A DNA stretch of 64,000 nucleotides from Lutjanus erythropterus (GCA_020091685.1 CM034595.1:13506525-13570524); one strand, 5' to 3'; shown: positions 1 to 12,699, counted from the stretch's first letter. A program made the numbers and translations. Notes: a model not told the origin generated them from the sequence alone.

Positions 1-395
1 AAGGAAGAAGAATGTATGGGGAAAAAAGACAATATCTCTAGTTCTGCTACACTGATGTTTGAAAAACTGTCCATTGTGTCCAACTATGTTATAGAAGTGC
101 AATTAATTGGTTTGACAATATGTATTCAGGTTCCTTTCTCCTCCTGTGTTTCACATCAAAGGCCAAACTGTATTTAAAAGTGTATATGGCAGTCTAAAGG
201 CGGACTAATGGCTTATTATATCCAGTGTATTTAGCCTGTTAAGAGCAGAAACAGCAGATTTTTTACCTTGTCTGGGTTTGTGCTCCCACATTGGCTGCTG
301 TTTGCTACCTCAGTTCCCAGCTGCCTCTCTGTCTGTCTGTTGCTCGGGGCCTTGCAGTCAACTACACAGGGAAGAAGAGACCAAAGACAGGGAGC

Positions 396-500
396 TTTTT
401 AGTACCCCCTCCTCCCCACCATCCCTCCACCACCACAACACACACAACCCCACCGCCCCACATCCACCACCACCAGCAGCACCACCACCACCTTTTTCCA
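396..500. repeat. CCA/CAC-rich low-complexity tract
   Basis: Short runs of CCACCA, CACACA and CAGCAG triplets follow one another in a pyrimidine-rich context. The proline/histidine-rich ORFs on both strands here are a by-product of this composition. Confidence 0.6.
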
Positions 501-1326
501 TTGGCTCTTGATGTTGTGTAAAGAATCCCCCAGCACACTCGCTCACACCCTCCCTTCAGCTATCCCCCTGGCCTCAGTGCCCTGTTCCCACATTGTATCC
601 AGATGTGAGGAGGATAGTCGAGGGGAGGAAGGTAGGGGCCCCTGGTGGTGCCCTCCTCCACCCCCAGCCTCAAATGCACCATCCCAGCTAAATACATCCC
701 AAGACTGGATTTTTTTTCCAGTGTTATCAGCTCAGAAACAAATAAGTGAGGCCTGCACAGGTTGATTTCATTCGCTGTCTTCAGACTTTCATTTCAATGA
801 AAAAAATAAAATGTGAACACAGGCAAAAACATCTTAACACAGCATCATGGCCTACTCTACCATCCTAGCGACTGCTTCTATGTTTTTCCCTTAAAATAAA
901 ACCACAGAGATGAAAATCTGCTGCTCTTGAGGCCGACTGGCCGTGATCATCTAATCCCTGACCACAGAACTCTATTTAAAGAGCATGGCCGCTAATCCCA
1001 TCAGATTATACCTGACCAACTCCACAAAATCACCAAATTAATAGTCTTAAGAATGGCCACAAAAGCCTATCTTCCCTAAAAAACAAAGCCCAGTAGATCA
1101 CATTGAAAAGTCAGACCCGTTTATGAAGTCTTAATCTAATACTTGGTCTCAAACAGAGAGTTGGGCGGGGCATAGCCTGCCCATCATAACTTCAAAAAAC
1201 AACATATTTGCATTTTTATTCCAGTAAATGTGTGTTTTTTCCCACCATATTGAGACCATGTTTGTCTGAGATGATTTACATCTAAACTACAAGTGCTATG
1301 GGTGCAATGTTTTTGAATGTGCCTAT

Positions 1327-2269
1327 TTAAAGGGATAGTCTGGATTATTTGAAGTGGGGTACTTATCAATATTGATAAGTACCCCACTTCAAATAATCAA
1401 AACTATCCAAGCTATACCTACATTGTCACTGTACACTACTACCATGCTACATTGGCTATTGATACCTAGTGTACTACCTACAGTAGATGGGGTCGACATG
1501 CTCCCAGTTTGGGGAAGCAGTACGAGTACCAGTTTAGGAAGCTAAATAACGTACTGCAGCAGCAAAACATATTTTATTCACCTTAACAGCCTACCCATAA
1601 AAGCAATATCAGTTTAACTGTATGCTATGTTTAGAATATTGCAACCACTTCACCTTGCTGTCAGACAGCCTTTTCCAATAGTCAAATATCACTTTCTCCA
1701 AATCAACCAAACTCTATTGGCGAAATCTTTCATTTTACCTTGCAGAATTGCTGGTCTACTACCACCTTTAACAGTTAGTTTGTCTGTGTTATTGTGGGCT
1801 TCTGTGTTTTAAAAGGTTAGTTTAGATTCACTGAAGTCACACAATAACACAAACAAACTAACCAATCAAGGCAGCGGTAGACCAGGAACTCCCATGTTCT
1901 GCAAGGAAAAAGTACTGATTTCACCTATTGAGTTTGGCTGGTTTAAAAAAAAAAATCATGTTTAGCTTTTATGACAGCAATTTCTCTTTGTCTGATGACA
2001 AAATAAAGTGTTGAAAATATAGCGGACGCTTAAATTGATGTTTATTTTGTGGGGTTTTGGTGGGCCTTTTTATTCAAGTGGTTTAAATAGCTTTTGTTGC
2101 TGAGACTGTCCACAGCAGTACGTTGTTTAGCTTCCATGCTGGTACTCCTCTCTGCTTCTCCAAACTGGGGGTGTGCAGACCACCATCTACTGTAGGTAAT
2201 ACACTGACATCGATACATTGATCAATGCCTCATAAACCCCACCTCAAATAATCCGAACTATCCCTTTAA
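1327..2269. mobile_element. Palindromic MITE, TTAA-flanked (AGGGATAGT family), copy 1
   Basis: Both ends read TTAA then AGGGATAGTYYGGATTATTT in opposite orientation, giving terminal inverted repeats of at least 30 bp. The two halves are inverted copies of each other along most of the element: the sequence ending in a CTGGTCTACTACC-like block near 1750 returns as its reverse complement near 1880, and the arms meet at a spacer of about 60 bp. No coding capacity is seen. A TTAA target fits piggyBac-like mobilisation, but I have not assigned the superfamily. Related pieces lie at 11563-11849, 31172-31560 and 40350-41168. An extra perfect hairpin sits at the left end (see 1331-1410). Confidence 0.75.
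1331..1410. repeat. Perfect palindrome at the end of a MITE
   Basis: The 28 bases at 1343-1370 are followed with no spacer by their exact reverse complement at 1371-1398. Pairing continues outward with few mismatches to about 1331 and 1410. This is a second, inverted copy of the element's own terminal repeat. Confidence 0.9.
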
Positions 2270-3919
2270 GGTTGTAGCTGGCTGCCGTACATATTCTGAT
2301 ATGACTCCTTGTAAATGCATATTGATTTTCACAACTAGGTCTGAGCCAGGAGTCCCACAAGCAGTTGGTATGCTGAGGTTTAAATACCTGGACAGCTGGC
2401 TCCACAGGCATCATTGTCCCAGATAGATCTGATACATACTTGTATGTGTGAGGATTTTTGAACACCGGTACTGCCAACTCTTTAGTTGAAGCAGCAGAGG
2501 ATTTCTGTGCCAGATTTCTGTTTTATTATTTTTTTAAACAGCCATTTTTCATCTTAAAACCCTTTGAGGAATTCCAAATAGCCTACAGTTTGCAGTTACA
2601 AGACTATTAAAACAAGCTCCTCAACAAATAGTGTTGCATTAGTTCAAAACACCTCATTATAGAATCAGTGTGGTATTGATTAATTATTTCACAATAAATA
2701 TAAATAAATTAAGCTGCAAGATATATATTGAGTGGGCCCTGTCTGATCTGTATTAAAGGGCCATTATTATCATTATTATCATATTATAATAATCAATCTC
2801 TTGTGTATACTGTATGACACATATTCAGCTCATAATTGCTAGTATTTACAATGGAACGCCTCCTCGTTCTTTCACAACATTTTCTGTACAAACCACATTT
2901 GTTTCATCACAATATTGATTACAGTCACCGTCTGTCTGTTCTGTCTTTTTAAGCTAAAGCTTTGTGTTATCCTCACTTTATATCCACTATTTGATTTGCT
3001 TATAACCACAAGTCTCTCTGTCTTTGTGTGCGTGTGTCTTTAGGAGTGAGTTGTCTCCATTTTTAGTATCCCATCCTGCAGTCTTTGAGTCTGGGCTCGG
3101 CACGGTGTGTTGTGTAAAGCTGTCCACTGGTGCGATGTGGAGAGAGTGACAGTGTGCGTAATCCTCTGTCGCTTATTTCTTGTGTAACAGGCCTGTCGGT
3201 TTTTAGCAGTGGCCGATTGGCTGGTTGGCTGGCTTAATGACTGTTTTGCTGCCTGGCTGATGCAGGTAACTCCCGTTGGAGACGTCTGATCTCTCCAGGG
3301 AGAGCTGCGCAAACACAACTGCTTGATGCAACATTTGCTTTCTCCTGTATTACCCTCGGTTGCTCCTCGGAATTAATAGTTCAGCATTAAGTGGAGCTGA
3401 TACTCTATGATGTTTTGCATAATTTTGATAATGAATGATCCTCTTACCACAAATATTTCAAGTTTACAATGAATTAGACTGCACCTCACACTCTGATTCA
3501 CTGACAACTGTTACTGCACCTTTTAATGAAAGCCTATCCCATATTTCCCAATTTAATATTATAAGTATATTGCAGAGTATTGAGTATATTTTTGAGTGGC
3601 CTTTAATAGTATATATGTTACGTCATAGGATGCAAACTACATTCAAATGCACGCACGTGTCCTGCCAGTTGTTGTCGCTGAACAGTGAGGCATGCCTCAC
3701 AGATGCCAGCCAGCATGTTATACTGTAGTTAGTCCTTAATATCAGGGTCAGCCTCAGAATGACCATTAGCAATTGATTATTGGTTTCAAATAATAGCTAA
3801 CATGGTGAAACCACAGAGGCTTAGTACTATATTATACATGTCATAATATGTTCTGCAGTTCCATAAACACACTGTAAAAGCTAAAGGAATCGAAAAAAAA
3901 CATGAGTTTACAACTATGC

Positions 3920-4150
3920 TATATGCTAATGCTCTATGCAGCTGCAATTAGGCACAGCATTGCTTGGAGCTAAATGCTAATGTAAGTATGCCCGCTCACA
4001 ATGACAATGATGACATGCTGACATTTAGCAGGCATCTCTATCATGCCTCCTATCTTAGATTTAGTGATATCAATGTGTGTGCCAAATTTCATTGTAATTC
4101 ATTCAATAGTGCTTGAAGTTTTCACCCAAAACCACAAATGTCAAATGACT
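3920..4150. repeat. Dispersed repeat fragment with TAGCATGCTAA-like and CAAATTTCATTG-like motifs
   Basis: The run of CTAATGCTAATG, a TGACATTTAGCAGG-like block and then a GCCAAATTTCATTGTAATTC block resembles a very common fish interspersed repeat. Similar words recur at 18780-18880, 19695-19905 and 52540-52740. The class (a LINE tail or an old DNA element) is not certain from sequence alone. Confidence 0.4.
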
Positions 4151-4284
4151 CTGCATTTGCACTTCCTTGTGGCACTGCACCTTCAAAATAAGAGCTCCAA
4201 CCTTTATTAAAATATGCAATTAATACCAAAGCATTTGGGAAAAAATGAAAAAGATAAACATGAAAAACACCCAGTGCCCATCTG

Positions 4285-4690
4285 TGCACCCATGGGATTT
4301 GATCTCAATGTTAACATTTCACACCAAAACTGATGTCATCTTAATGTCAGGTGCATTGTTGGTGCATTAGTGTCTTGAGGTAGCAAAAAGTGATTGTACT
4401 GTGCATCGCTACATGTTTGTCATTCACTTCTCCAGATTGTCAAATAAGACATTTGAGTAGCAGTCGCATCTGGCTGGTGCACCTGACTTTTAAAGGAAAT
4501 GGGAGGGGACATTCTGATTGGTTTTAATGATGTAACACCCAAAACACACCTATGATTAATTTCGAGACTAAATACAATCCCTTTGTGCCTTGTGCCTTAC
4601 TTTGATTATGCACCATTTGAATAGCAAGAGTGGAGCTGGACATGCCGTAAATGCACTTGTGCAACATGCCTAAGACCATGCATTATAGAC
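4285..4690. repeat. Old DNA-transposon-like interspersed repeat
   Basis: The block with a GTGCACCTGACTTTTAAAGG segment followed by a CATTCTGATTGGTTT segment and an AACACCCAAAACACACC segment matches my memory of a repeat scattered through percomorph genomes. Ends are not sharp and no coding sequence remains. Confidence 0.35.
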
Positions 4691-7084
4691 TGTCGCAGGG
4701 CCATATTCTTTGATTATATTATACTAAGCTAAACCTGATTGCACAATATTACTCTGTAACTGCTGTGCTGGATGAAAGGCTGAATTCTACTTCTAATTTC
4801 TCCATGTGTTTTCAGGGAAGTAAAAGTAGTTTGTCATACCTGTATCACAAACACTGACTATACACCGTTTCCAAGCAGAAGACAGTTTCCTTCATTTAAA
4901 ATAAAATCTTGGACAGTTTGAAAACTTGAAAGTTTGCACTTGACAGCAATTTGTCACCATTAATATCCCCCTGACATCATGTAGCCCATTAGTGGGCAGG
5001 TTGTCAGCCTGACGTCCATGCCACTGTAGGTGCTGCATGCTTCCAGATGTCGATCTGGTAAATCCACTACTGTCCAAACACAGCGACTGGTGCAGATCGG
5101 GCTGTGGCAGCAGTGAGTTTATTGCAAACAGACGGTTTGAGGAATCCTGCTTGTTTACCGACAGGATGCTGTGATTTGGTTTTCTTAAGCCCACCTGCAC
5201 CAGTAGAGAAAATGAACCAGAGGAATGGCAACATTCAGAGTTTTCCCCTTTATTTTACTGCATTTAAAATCCTTCCGCTCATGATTTTCAATCACATGAC
5301 TTGGATATAACTCACTTTGCCGTTCAACTAACATTTTCCTATTTTGAACTTGACGTATGCCATCTATGTAGGTGTCTTCGTTCTTTGTCATATTTTGCAG
5401 GGAAACATTTCACACCGCAGCTGATGTCATTTCTAGTAGCTGTTTTCATGACATTGGCTATTCCAGTCAAACCTCTGGAGACACACATTTTCAGCCATAA
5501 TAGACACTGGTGGAATTAGGGTGACTTTATTACTGGTACTCGAGCACAGAGACTGGAACTGCCAACTTTTTAGTGGTAGACGTCTTTGACTTTCTTTTAA
5601 TGTCTTTAAACCGAAACATCTGTCAAAACAGAGGAAAAAGTAACTCAAATTTTCTTGAGAACCCACTGTTTTCCCACACACAGCCACCCACAAACCTGAT
5701 GAATACACACACATACACATGCTGTACATACTGTTGCACACACACCTACATTTGCACTGTACACTGTAGGTTGATTGGGGGGTGAGGGGGTTAGAGTGTA
5801 ACTGTAATAGCAGATTGTCTCTGTAGGACTATTGGATGAATGTTGAGAGAGTGGATTCCGGCCAATTTCCTGTGCTGTGGTTACACTGCAAAGAATATCT
5901 GTCATAACAAGCTGTGTAGCGTCTGGTATTGAGTGCTTTAATTATTCTTCTTTAAAGGACGTTCAACTGGGAAAACACCAGACAGAGCTAATAACCAGAA
6001 AGACATGTTTGTTTCTCATACCTGTCCTCTCAACAGACTACAGGGATGAAACAAAAACTGGTTTCACAGTAAAAAGACGGTAAACCTCGACAATTAGTAT
6101 TACCATTTCAAATTATAATTACCACAATGACTGTGTTTGATTTCCGCATCTTGAAAAACTCATGTTAAATGCCGTCCAGCATCAACCAAAGTGAGCAACA
6201 GCCTCCGAGACCATATTCCTCTGATGTATTACTCAGGATGGGAAGCTCAAATTCAGATATCAAAACGATATAAAGGCTGCTGTGTTGCAGGCTGTATGTC
6301 GCATGAACGTATGAAATCGCCGTCATTTCACTGTGCCCTTTAAAGTTGTGTCCCAGATTTCCGTCAACTCCAACAGATTTCTGGAAAAAAGAGATTAGAT
6401 TAGATTTAATCAGGCATAAAAAGGATAAGGTATACCCTGAGGATCCCTGTCTCACTTCCTGGTTTCAGAAAAGATGGGAATACTCCTCAAGCACAAAATT
6501 TAAAGTTTTGATAAATTCACTAAATAACATTCCTATCTGTCTCAACCACAACATGTCGACTCCATAGCTCTTCTAAATCAAAGCTAAATAAGAATTACGG
6601 TTTAAAAATATGTATTTTATAAATTGTTTAAAGGTTGTCAATATAAAGCTTGGTGAAATGATTTCAGTGTGTGCATCAACACGTCTGCACATTTTCAGCA
6701 CATTTTAACAATACATAAATAATACCGTGACAATTTTGGTCAATTTAATCATAGTATGACATTTTCACATAGTTTCATCTCTACATCAGACAGTGGTGAG
6801 CCAAATTCCTAAAAAGTGCTCCTGCATGATGGACATTTTCTGCAGCGTGCAGCCCACGGCCTGCATTTCTCTCTCTTTCGTGCTCCCTGTCTGCCTCTCT
6901 CTCCCTCTCAGTCAGCTCTTATTATCCCAATCTATCTCCTGCCGTGACTTTACATCACTATTTACCACTTATCTTCCCTCTGCTGCCCTCCCTCTCATTA
7001 TTTGCTCTGCCTTTTCTACTCTCCTTGACATGCATCTCTCTCCCTCTATCCAAAGACGCTGCCTTGTTTTCCTCAGTATTAGTT

Positions 7085-7345
7085 TAGAGTTTTTCCACTG
7101 GGTGGGTTAACAAGCCGACATGATTTCATCAATGTGAATCAGTCAGCCTGATAAGACGTGACCCAGATGGGATCTCCAGCCCCTTTTATACAGCCATCCA
7201 TCATGAGCACATAGCCGCATAAGCTCTCACTCACGGTAATGCCTGTCAGCCTGCGTATGAGAGAAATGTGTCATACGCAGCTTCAGTGCGCTCTCTCTAG
7301 AATAACTCTGCGTCCTGCATAAAAGCCTAACAACGTTTGTTATTC
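7085..7345. promoter_or_regulatory. Candidate non-coding regulatory stretch
   Basis: This repeat-poor, balanced-composition stretch contains GATAAG, TGATTTCATCAATG and CATGAGCAC words. It looks like conserved non-coding DNA by texture only; conservation was not tested. Confidence 0.2.
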
Positions 7346-7675
7346 TCATCTAGCGGCCCCAGTTCCTGTGTGGTGCTTCTTTTTTATTATTTTTGGCTAT
7401 GAAATCCTGGGCAGATGTTTTAGAATCCACACACTTGCACATACTGGCTCACACACACACACACAAACAAAAACACTCCTTGAATATGCCTTTAGGGACT
7501 TATGATGGTCAATAATGACTTTATGGTGACCGTACTGAACTTTGTGGTATATTTTATTTCCATTTTTCCCCCTTTAATATGCCGATGACAATCCCACAGG
7601 GACTCAAAGTATGTCTGCAGGACATAACAGTAAATTTAAAGGCTCCTCATTACAGTACATTTTGTTGCATCTTTT

Positions 7676-8352
7676 TTAATGGAATAGTTAGACATTTTGG
7701 AAAATACGCTTAGCTTGCTTGCTGAGAGTTACATCAAAAGATTGACCCGCCCTGCTCTGGCTCTGATTGGTTAGTACTTCTTGTGTCATTTGGGTTGGAT
7801 AGGTTATGGGTAGGTTCAGGCGCGATGAGTGTAATTGGGTCAAGTTAGGGCAAGAATATCAGGGTAAGCCAGTCAGAGGCAGGGTAGAGTGGGAAACATT
7901 AAAGTATCACTGGCAGCCTGCTAGCTTAGGTTAGGTTAGCTTAGTTTAGCTTACCTTAAAGTGTGGAAACAGGCAGAATAGCTAGCCTGGCTCTGTCCAA
8001 AGGTAAGAAAAGCCATCCACCAAATCCTTTAAAGCTCACTAATTAACACATTACATCTTATTTGCTTCCTAAATAAAACCCAAAGTATTAAAATAATGTG
8101 TTATGGTTTTAAATGAGATCATGTAGCAGACTATTTCTTGGCTGGCTTATGTTGTCGATACACTTTTGTACAGACTAAACAAACAATATAATGTTTTAGT
8201 TAGTTATCTTGTCTTTGGACAGAGCCAGGCTAGCTGTTAGCCCCTTTTAACAGTCTTTATGCTAAGCTATGTAACTTCATATTTAGCATACAGATATAAG
8301 AGTGGTAGCAATCTTCTCATCTAACTCTCGACAGGAATGTGATTAAGCATAT
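7676..8352. mobile_element. TTAA-type palindromic MITE (GGAATAGTT family) with a nested insertion
   Basis: The left end reads TTAATGGAATAGTT with a GACATTTTGGAAAATACGC block, and an AACAGGCAGAATAGCTAGCC block and its inverse (CTAGCCTGGCTCTGTCC and GGACAGAGCCAGGCTAGC) occur near 7990 and 8215. The right arm carries GTAGCAATCTTCTCATCTAA, the inverse of the left-end region in this family. It is a non-coding foldback-like element. A second element interrupts the left arm at 7744-7892. Fragments of the same family occur at 47188-47312. Confidence 0.6.
7744..7892. mobile_element. Small MITE nested in the preceding element
   Basis: An inverted repeat of about 22 bp (CCCTGCTCTGGCTCTGATTG on the left, the inverse of CAGTCAGAGGCAGGG on the right) bounds about 150 bp that has no counterpart in the surrounding family. 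This implies a later insertion. Confidence 0.5.
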
Positions 8353-8407
8353 TATAAACAATGTAGAACAAGCTTTTCTATAACATTCCTACAGAGAATA
8401 TGTACCC

Positions 8408-8470
8408 TAATATACCAAAGTGAATATATAATAATAATATAATATATAATAATATAATATAATAATACAT
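8408..8470. repeat. ATA/TAATA simple repeat
   Basis: Imperfect runs of TATAATAATA with no coding content. Confidence 0.85.
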
Positions 8471-9603
8471 CACTCACGCAAAAAAGTGTTTATTTGCTCC
8501 AAACAGCCAATTTGCTAACTGTATGTTAGCTGTATGTAAGCTAGCAATGGACTCAGTGACCGTGTGTGTGTGGGAGTGTGCCTGTGTGTGTTTGTGTTCA
8601 GCTCAGACTGAATGAACTCAGAACTCACCAGAAACTACGGGTTTTTCCTCATATTTCTCTCCGTTTCCTCTCCTCTCTGCACATTTAAAGCCCTGGTGTA
8701 CGTGCAAGTGTTTTGCTCAGCTCGTATCACTTTCAGGTTGCACCACAACGGACTAATTCATGTCTTTGTCTTTAAAATTTGCATGCTGAACGCACAGAGT
8801 TTTCGTCTTGTCTTGGTGCTCAGCAGTGAGGTTAGGGGGGTCTATAAATGTACTAAATCAAAGCAAATTATAATGAAACACTTACAAAAGTAGAGTTGAG
8901 GTTCTTGCTTTACATGGATAGATACAATTTTCTGATACAGTGTATATTGATACCATATCAAGATAGCCTAAATATCAATATTGAGGGGGGGAAAGTCCCA
9001 TTAATTATTGTGAAATTGATTTACACCATATTGCCAAGCACTGTTATCATATTAGTAGAATTATTGTCAAGACTTAATGGGGTGTCAGTGGTGATTTTCT
9101 TAGTTTAGTTGTGTTTGTAACCTTATTATGTTCCATAGTCATCATAATAATTTTTCTCCACAATGTTTTCTTTGATAATCCTATAAGGAATTACAGTGTC
9201 TATGTGGTTCCCAGAAGTAATTTAGAGTTAGTGTATATGGCACTATTTTTTGTTTTCTGTGCTATCATATGAACACACACACATATTGCACACAGACACA
9301 CACAGAGGGTCCAGTATTCAGTACAGTGTGCTGTTCACAACAACACTTTTTTTTTTTTTCGAGGGGATGGAATTTGATTTTACCCACAGGTTACTTTGTT
9401 TGGAGTTGTGCTTCTTTATAATGTGTGTGTGTTTTTCTTTCTTTCTTTTTCCTTTTTTTTTTTGGTTGGCGTGTGTGTTTGTACTTTAGAGCAGTGTGTG
9501 AACCACCTCGCAACAACAACAACTGCCTGTTGGAGCCCACACATTCTCTCTGTAGTAGAGCCATCAGGAGATTTCTGTGGAAACCCTCCCATCCTGCCTG
9601 CCA

Positions 9604-9653
9604 GTGTGTGTGTATGTGTGTGCGTGCGTGTGAGTGTGTGTGTGTGTGTGTGC
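9604..9653. repeat. GT microsatellite, interrupted
   Basis: A TG-repeat with TATG and CGTG interruptions. It creates the artificial Cys/Val-rich and His/Thr-rich ORFs on the two strands. Confidence 0.95.
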
Positions 9654-10087
9654 AGGCGGTAAGGAAGAGTCAAAAGCAGATCTGTTGCCCTGTTAGGTTC
9701 TTATATCTCCTCTTGACGACTCTTACAGGATGTGCTCTTCAGATTTTGCCTCAAGGTAAAGACAGGTTTGAAAACAAGGCGCACAGCAAGTAACAAAAAC
9801 AAGTAACCAAGTAAATGAGCAGTCAAAGCAAATTCAAAGAGACATACTGTGTGTGTTCATGTAAAGAAAGAAGCCAATACAGTGCCAGTGCAACGCCTCA
9901 GCATGCACTTTTGTTCCTGAAAGCAGGCATTGATGGTCAAGGTAGCTATTTAGGAATGAGATGACAGACATCAGAATCCCTTTTTGGTTCTCCAGTTGTG
10001 CATGCATGTAACTTGCATTTGTGGTAATGCTAGTGGAACAAGTTTGATGCTGAATTTCAGGTATTAAAATGCAGTGTGGGTGATTTT

Positions 10088-10440
10088 GGTATCAGTGCTC
10101 TTTGGGGCTTCCAGCATTCAAAAATGAGTACTGGAGGAAGCTCAGGCGGGCTGCAAGGACACTGCAGGAGCACAAGACGAGTGCAACATTGTAAGTTGAT
10201 GACAACAAGTGACAAGAAGTCCTACACTGCAAGTTGATCAGCTGTTAATAACTGTCAGTTGTCCGTCAGTGTAAAGCTACAGTCGGTATCCCCAAAAACA
10301 AAAACTCACTGCTCTGAAAAGACACATTCTGGAGTTGAAGTTCAGTGACTGTCTGCCTTACTGCCTGCCAGACTCCATTAACATATTGCTCAATTTAACT
10401 GTTATAAACATCTACTCTCTCTAAAAGGTTATTAATAATT
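10088..10440. repeat. Dispersed repeat, copy A
   Basis: Several blocks recur in the same order at 14915-15200: TTCAAAAATGAGT, CAGTTGTCYGT with TGTAAAGCTA, a GAGTTGAAGTTCAGTGA-like block, and TTAACATATTGCTCAATTTA. The two copies lie 4.8 kb apart and have diverged with several indels. The class is unknown to me. Confidence 0.6.
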
Positions 10441-10734
10441 AATACTAACTCATAAACAGACACTTACTCATAGAAAACATTCAGCATTAATTTGAACTCT
10501 AATGACCATGAAATGGACAAACAGTAACACAAGAAATTTTAAAGGACACCTCAGAGAAGCAACTGTTTCAACTTAACATGTTTCCTGAATCTCATTTTCC
10601 GATTTATTACAACAAATAAATTTCAGATTTCTCCTTTAATAAGCTGCAAAATTTGAAATAGTCTTTTTTTACCTTCTGGTAGACAGCTGGTGGACTGAGA
10701 ATAGGATGCATGCTTCTCAGATCAGCGTGTGAAA

Positions 10735-10985
10735 TGACAACTGTCTGTGGTAGATTTTTATCAGCTTGAGTTTATTAATGTTCATTTCATGAGTCAGACA
10801 GCCAAATTACAAAATCAAAGTCTTGGCTGTTGTTTTATTAATGTGCTCTCTTAGTGCGGCTGTCTCGAGCATTTACAAAACAGTATGATTAGTTAGAGGT
10901 GTACGGTCTGTCTTGCTTAGAACACTTTGGCAGGTAATACGGCAACACTGGATTCATTCCATCACGTTGTTTGCGTGCATGTGTG
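10735..10985. promoter_or_regulatory. Candidate non-coding regulatory stretch
   Basis: The stretch is repeat-free and contains several homeobox-type cores (TTTATTAATG twice), an ACACTTTGGCAGG word and a TTACAAAATC word. It is flagged by texture only. Confidence 0.25.
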
Positions 10986-11434
10986 ATTGATGTGTGTTTG
11001 TGTGTATAAACTTGCTAACCGCCAGGCCATCCTGCTGCAGCGAGTGGCAAAATAAAACAGTTATATCAGAATGTGTGACAGTGTGAAAGACTGGTGGCCG
11101 GCTTTGAGGTCAGCGCCGGTCTAATTACACTTCAGAGAGACTGATTTAGGTTCAGTGGCAGAGGTTGTTCGGAGCGGCAGACGGATGGAGGAGCGCAGAG
11201 GAAGAGGACGGCGAAGGCTGGGAGAGGTGTGAGAGGTGTGGACAGCTGGGCATGGACCGAGAAGGGATGGAGGAGTTTCAATTTAGATTTAAATCGAACA
11301 CTATTACCACGAGTGCCTCTTCTGCTTTCGCCACTATTACACCAACAGGTTGGTGTAGAGCTCGTCTTTACCTCTGCTCCTCCTGGTCGGTTTCTGCTCC
11401 CATCCTGCTGCAGCCCATACTGCCTCTCCACATG

Positions 11435-11562
11435 CCTTTAACGTCAGTGTTAGGGAAGGCATAGACAGCAACAGCCATTAGCAAGGATCTGAACAGAAAA
11501 TAATGAAACAACCCAATCTTGATAAAGTTGTAACTTTTGAAATGACTTGTTTGTGATAGAGA
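11435..11562 (+). repeat. Direct duplication, unit A
   Basis: From CCTTTAA through GCATAGACAG... to AAATGACTTGTTTGTGA, this aligns collinearly with 11842-11972, offset 408 bp. A MITE fragment lies between the two units. Confidence 0.65.
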
Positions 11563-11849
11563 GGAATACCAACCACGGAAGCTAAGCAATGTACTGCTGT
11601 GGACAGGGTCAGCAATGACATGCAACATTTTAACCACCTAAGGTCTGACTAAAAAAAACAACACCAGTTTAAGTGTACTCTGTATTTAGAATATTTTGAA
11701 CACTTGACCATGCCATCAGATAGACTTTTCCCACGGGAAACCGCCTTTATAAAAGCCAAATATCGCTCTCTCTAAACCCACCAAACTCTAGCCATAGCAG
11801 GACATGGCCCATACAACCCTACATAAAATAAACCGAATTATCCCTTTAA
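11563..11849. mobile_element. Half copy of the AGGGATAGT palindromic MITE
   Basis: A GGAAGCTAAGCAATGTACTG block, a TTTAGAATATTTTGAAC block and an AAATATCGCTCTCTCTAAAC block follow the order of the left arm of the family. The terminal ATTATCCCTTTAA is intact on the right. The central part and second arm are missing. Confidence 0.65.
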
Positions 11850-11972
11850 TGTCGGCATGATTGATCGCATAGATGGAAACGGTCATTTGCATGGGCCTGA
11901 AAAGAAAGTAATAAAACATCTTGTCCTTGATAAAGAACAATTGCAATTTTCTAAATGACTTGTGTGTGAATG
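11842..11972 (+). repeat. Direct duplication, unit B
   Basis: Partner of 11435-11562. Shared words include GCATAGA, CTTGATAAAG and AAATGACTTGT in the same order and spacing. Both units start at a CCTTTAA that matches the MITE terminus. Confidence 0.65.
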
Positions 11973-12238
11973 AGTGTCCTTAAATGTCTGTAAGGAAAAT
12001 GAGCAAGATCCTGTTACATAAGAACATTTTGATCAGCCTTACATAGTAGTTCAGGATTAAGGTTTGGATTTACCTTTATAGTTAGATTAAGGGTTAGTTC
12101 AGGGTTTACGGAGGCTCGGGGATGAATGATTATAACTGCTCAAGAAGAGTTTATGCAGTAAGCATATCTATTGTTTGTGAATTCTGAGGGAGTTTAGATC
12201 ATGTAATGATAGTTTAGTCTGCGCTGCACAGTGACATG

Positions 12239-12410
12239 GTGTGTATGCGTGTGTGTGTGTGTGTGTGTGAGGAATGCTGCTGTGGTGCAGGGGGGCTCTA
12301 TGGGCAGGAGCACCCAGGGGTTAACGAGCGGTGTGAGAAAAACAGAGCTTGAGGAGGAGGGGGGAGGGAAGCATGTACGCACACACACACACATACACAT
12401 ACACACACTG
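12239..12410. repeat. GT microsatellite and CA microsatellite pair
   Basis: A GT run at about 12239-12268 and a CA run at about 12378-12410 flank a purine-rich segment in opposite base composition. They explain the antisense and sense ORFs here. Confidence 0.9.
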
Positions 12411-12699
12411 AGTCCCAGAGGAGACTGGAGAGGATGGTCAGACCCATGAGAGTAAGCAGCTCTTGTTGGCTTTAAACAGAGATAAATTATAGCAGCAGGT
12501 ATCACTCACTGTTGTTCACTTTAATACTGTTGTAAAGGCCAAAGAATGTGAATAAGGAAATGCATGCAATTGTCTAAGATCCTTTTTTGGTTACCGACAG
12601 AAAAATGTACAGCTTAGATCTGGAAATGGTGACAGATTTCAATGTTTAACTAATTTAGGATCAATGGTTAAAAATCGAATAAAATATCAAGAAAATACA

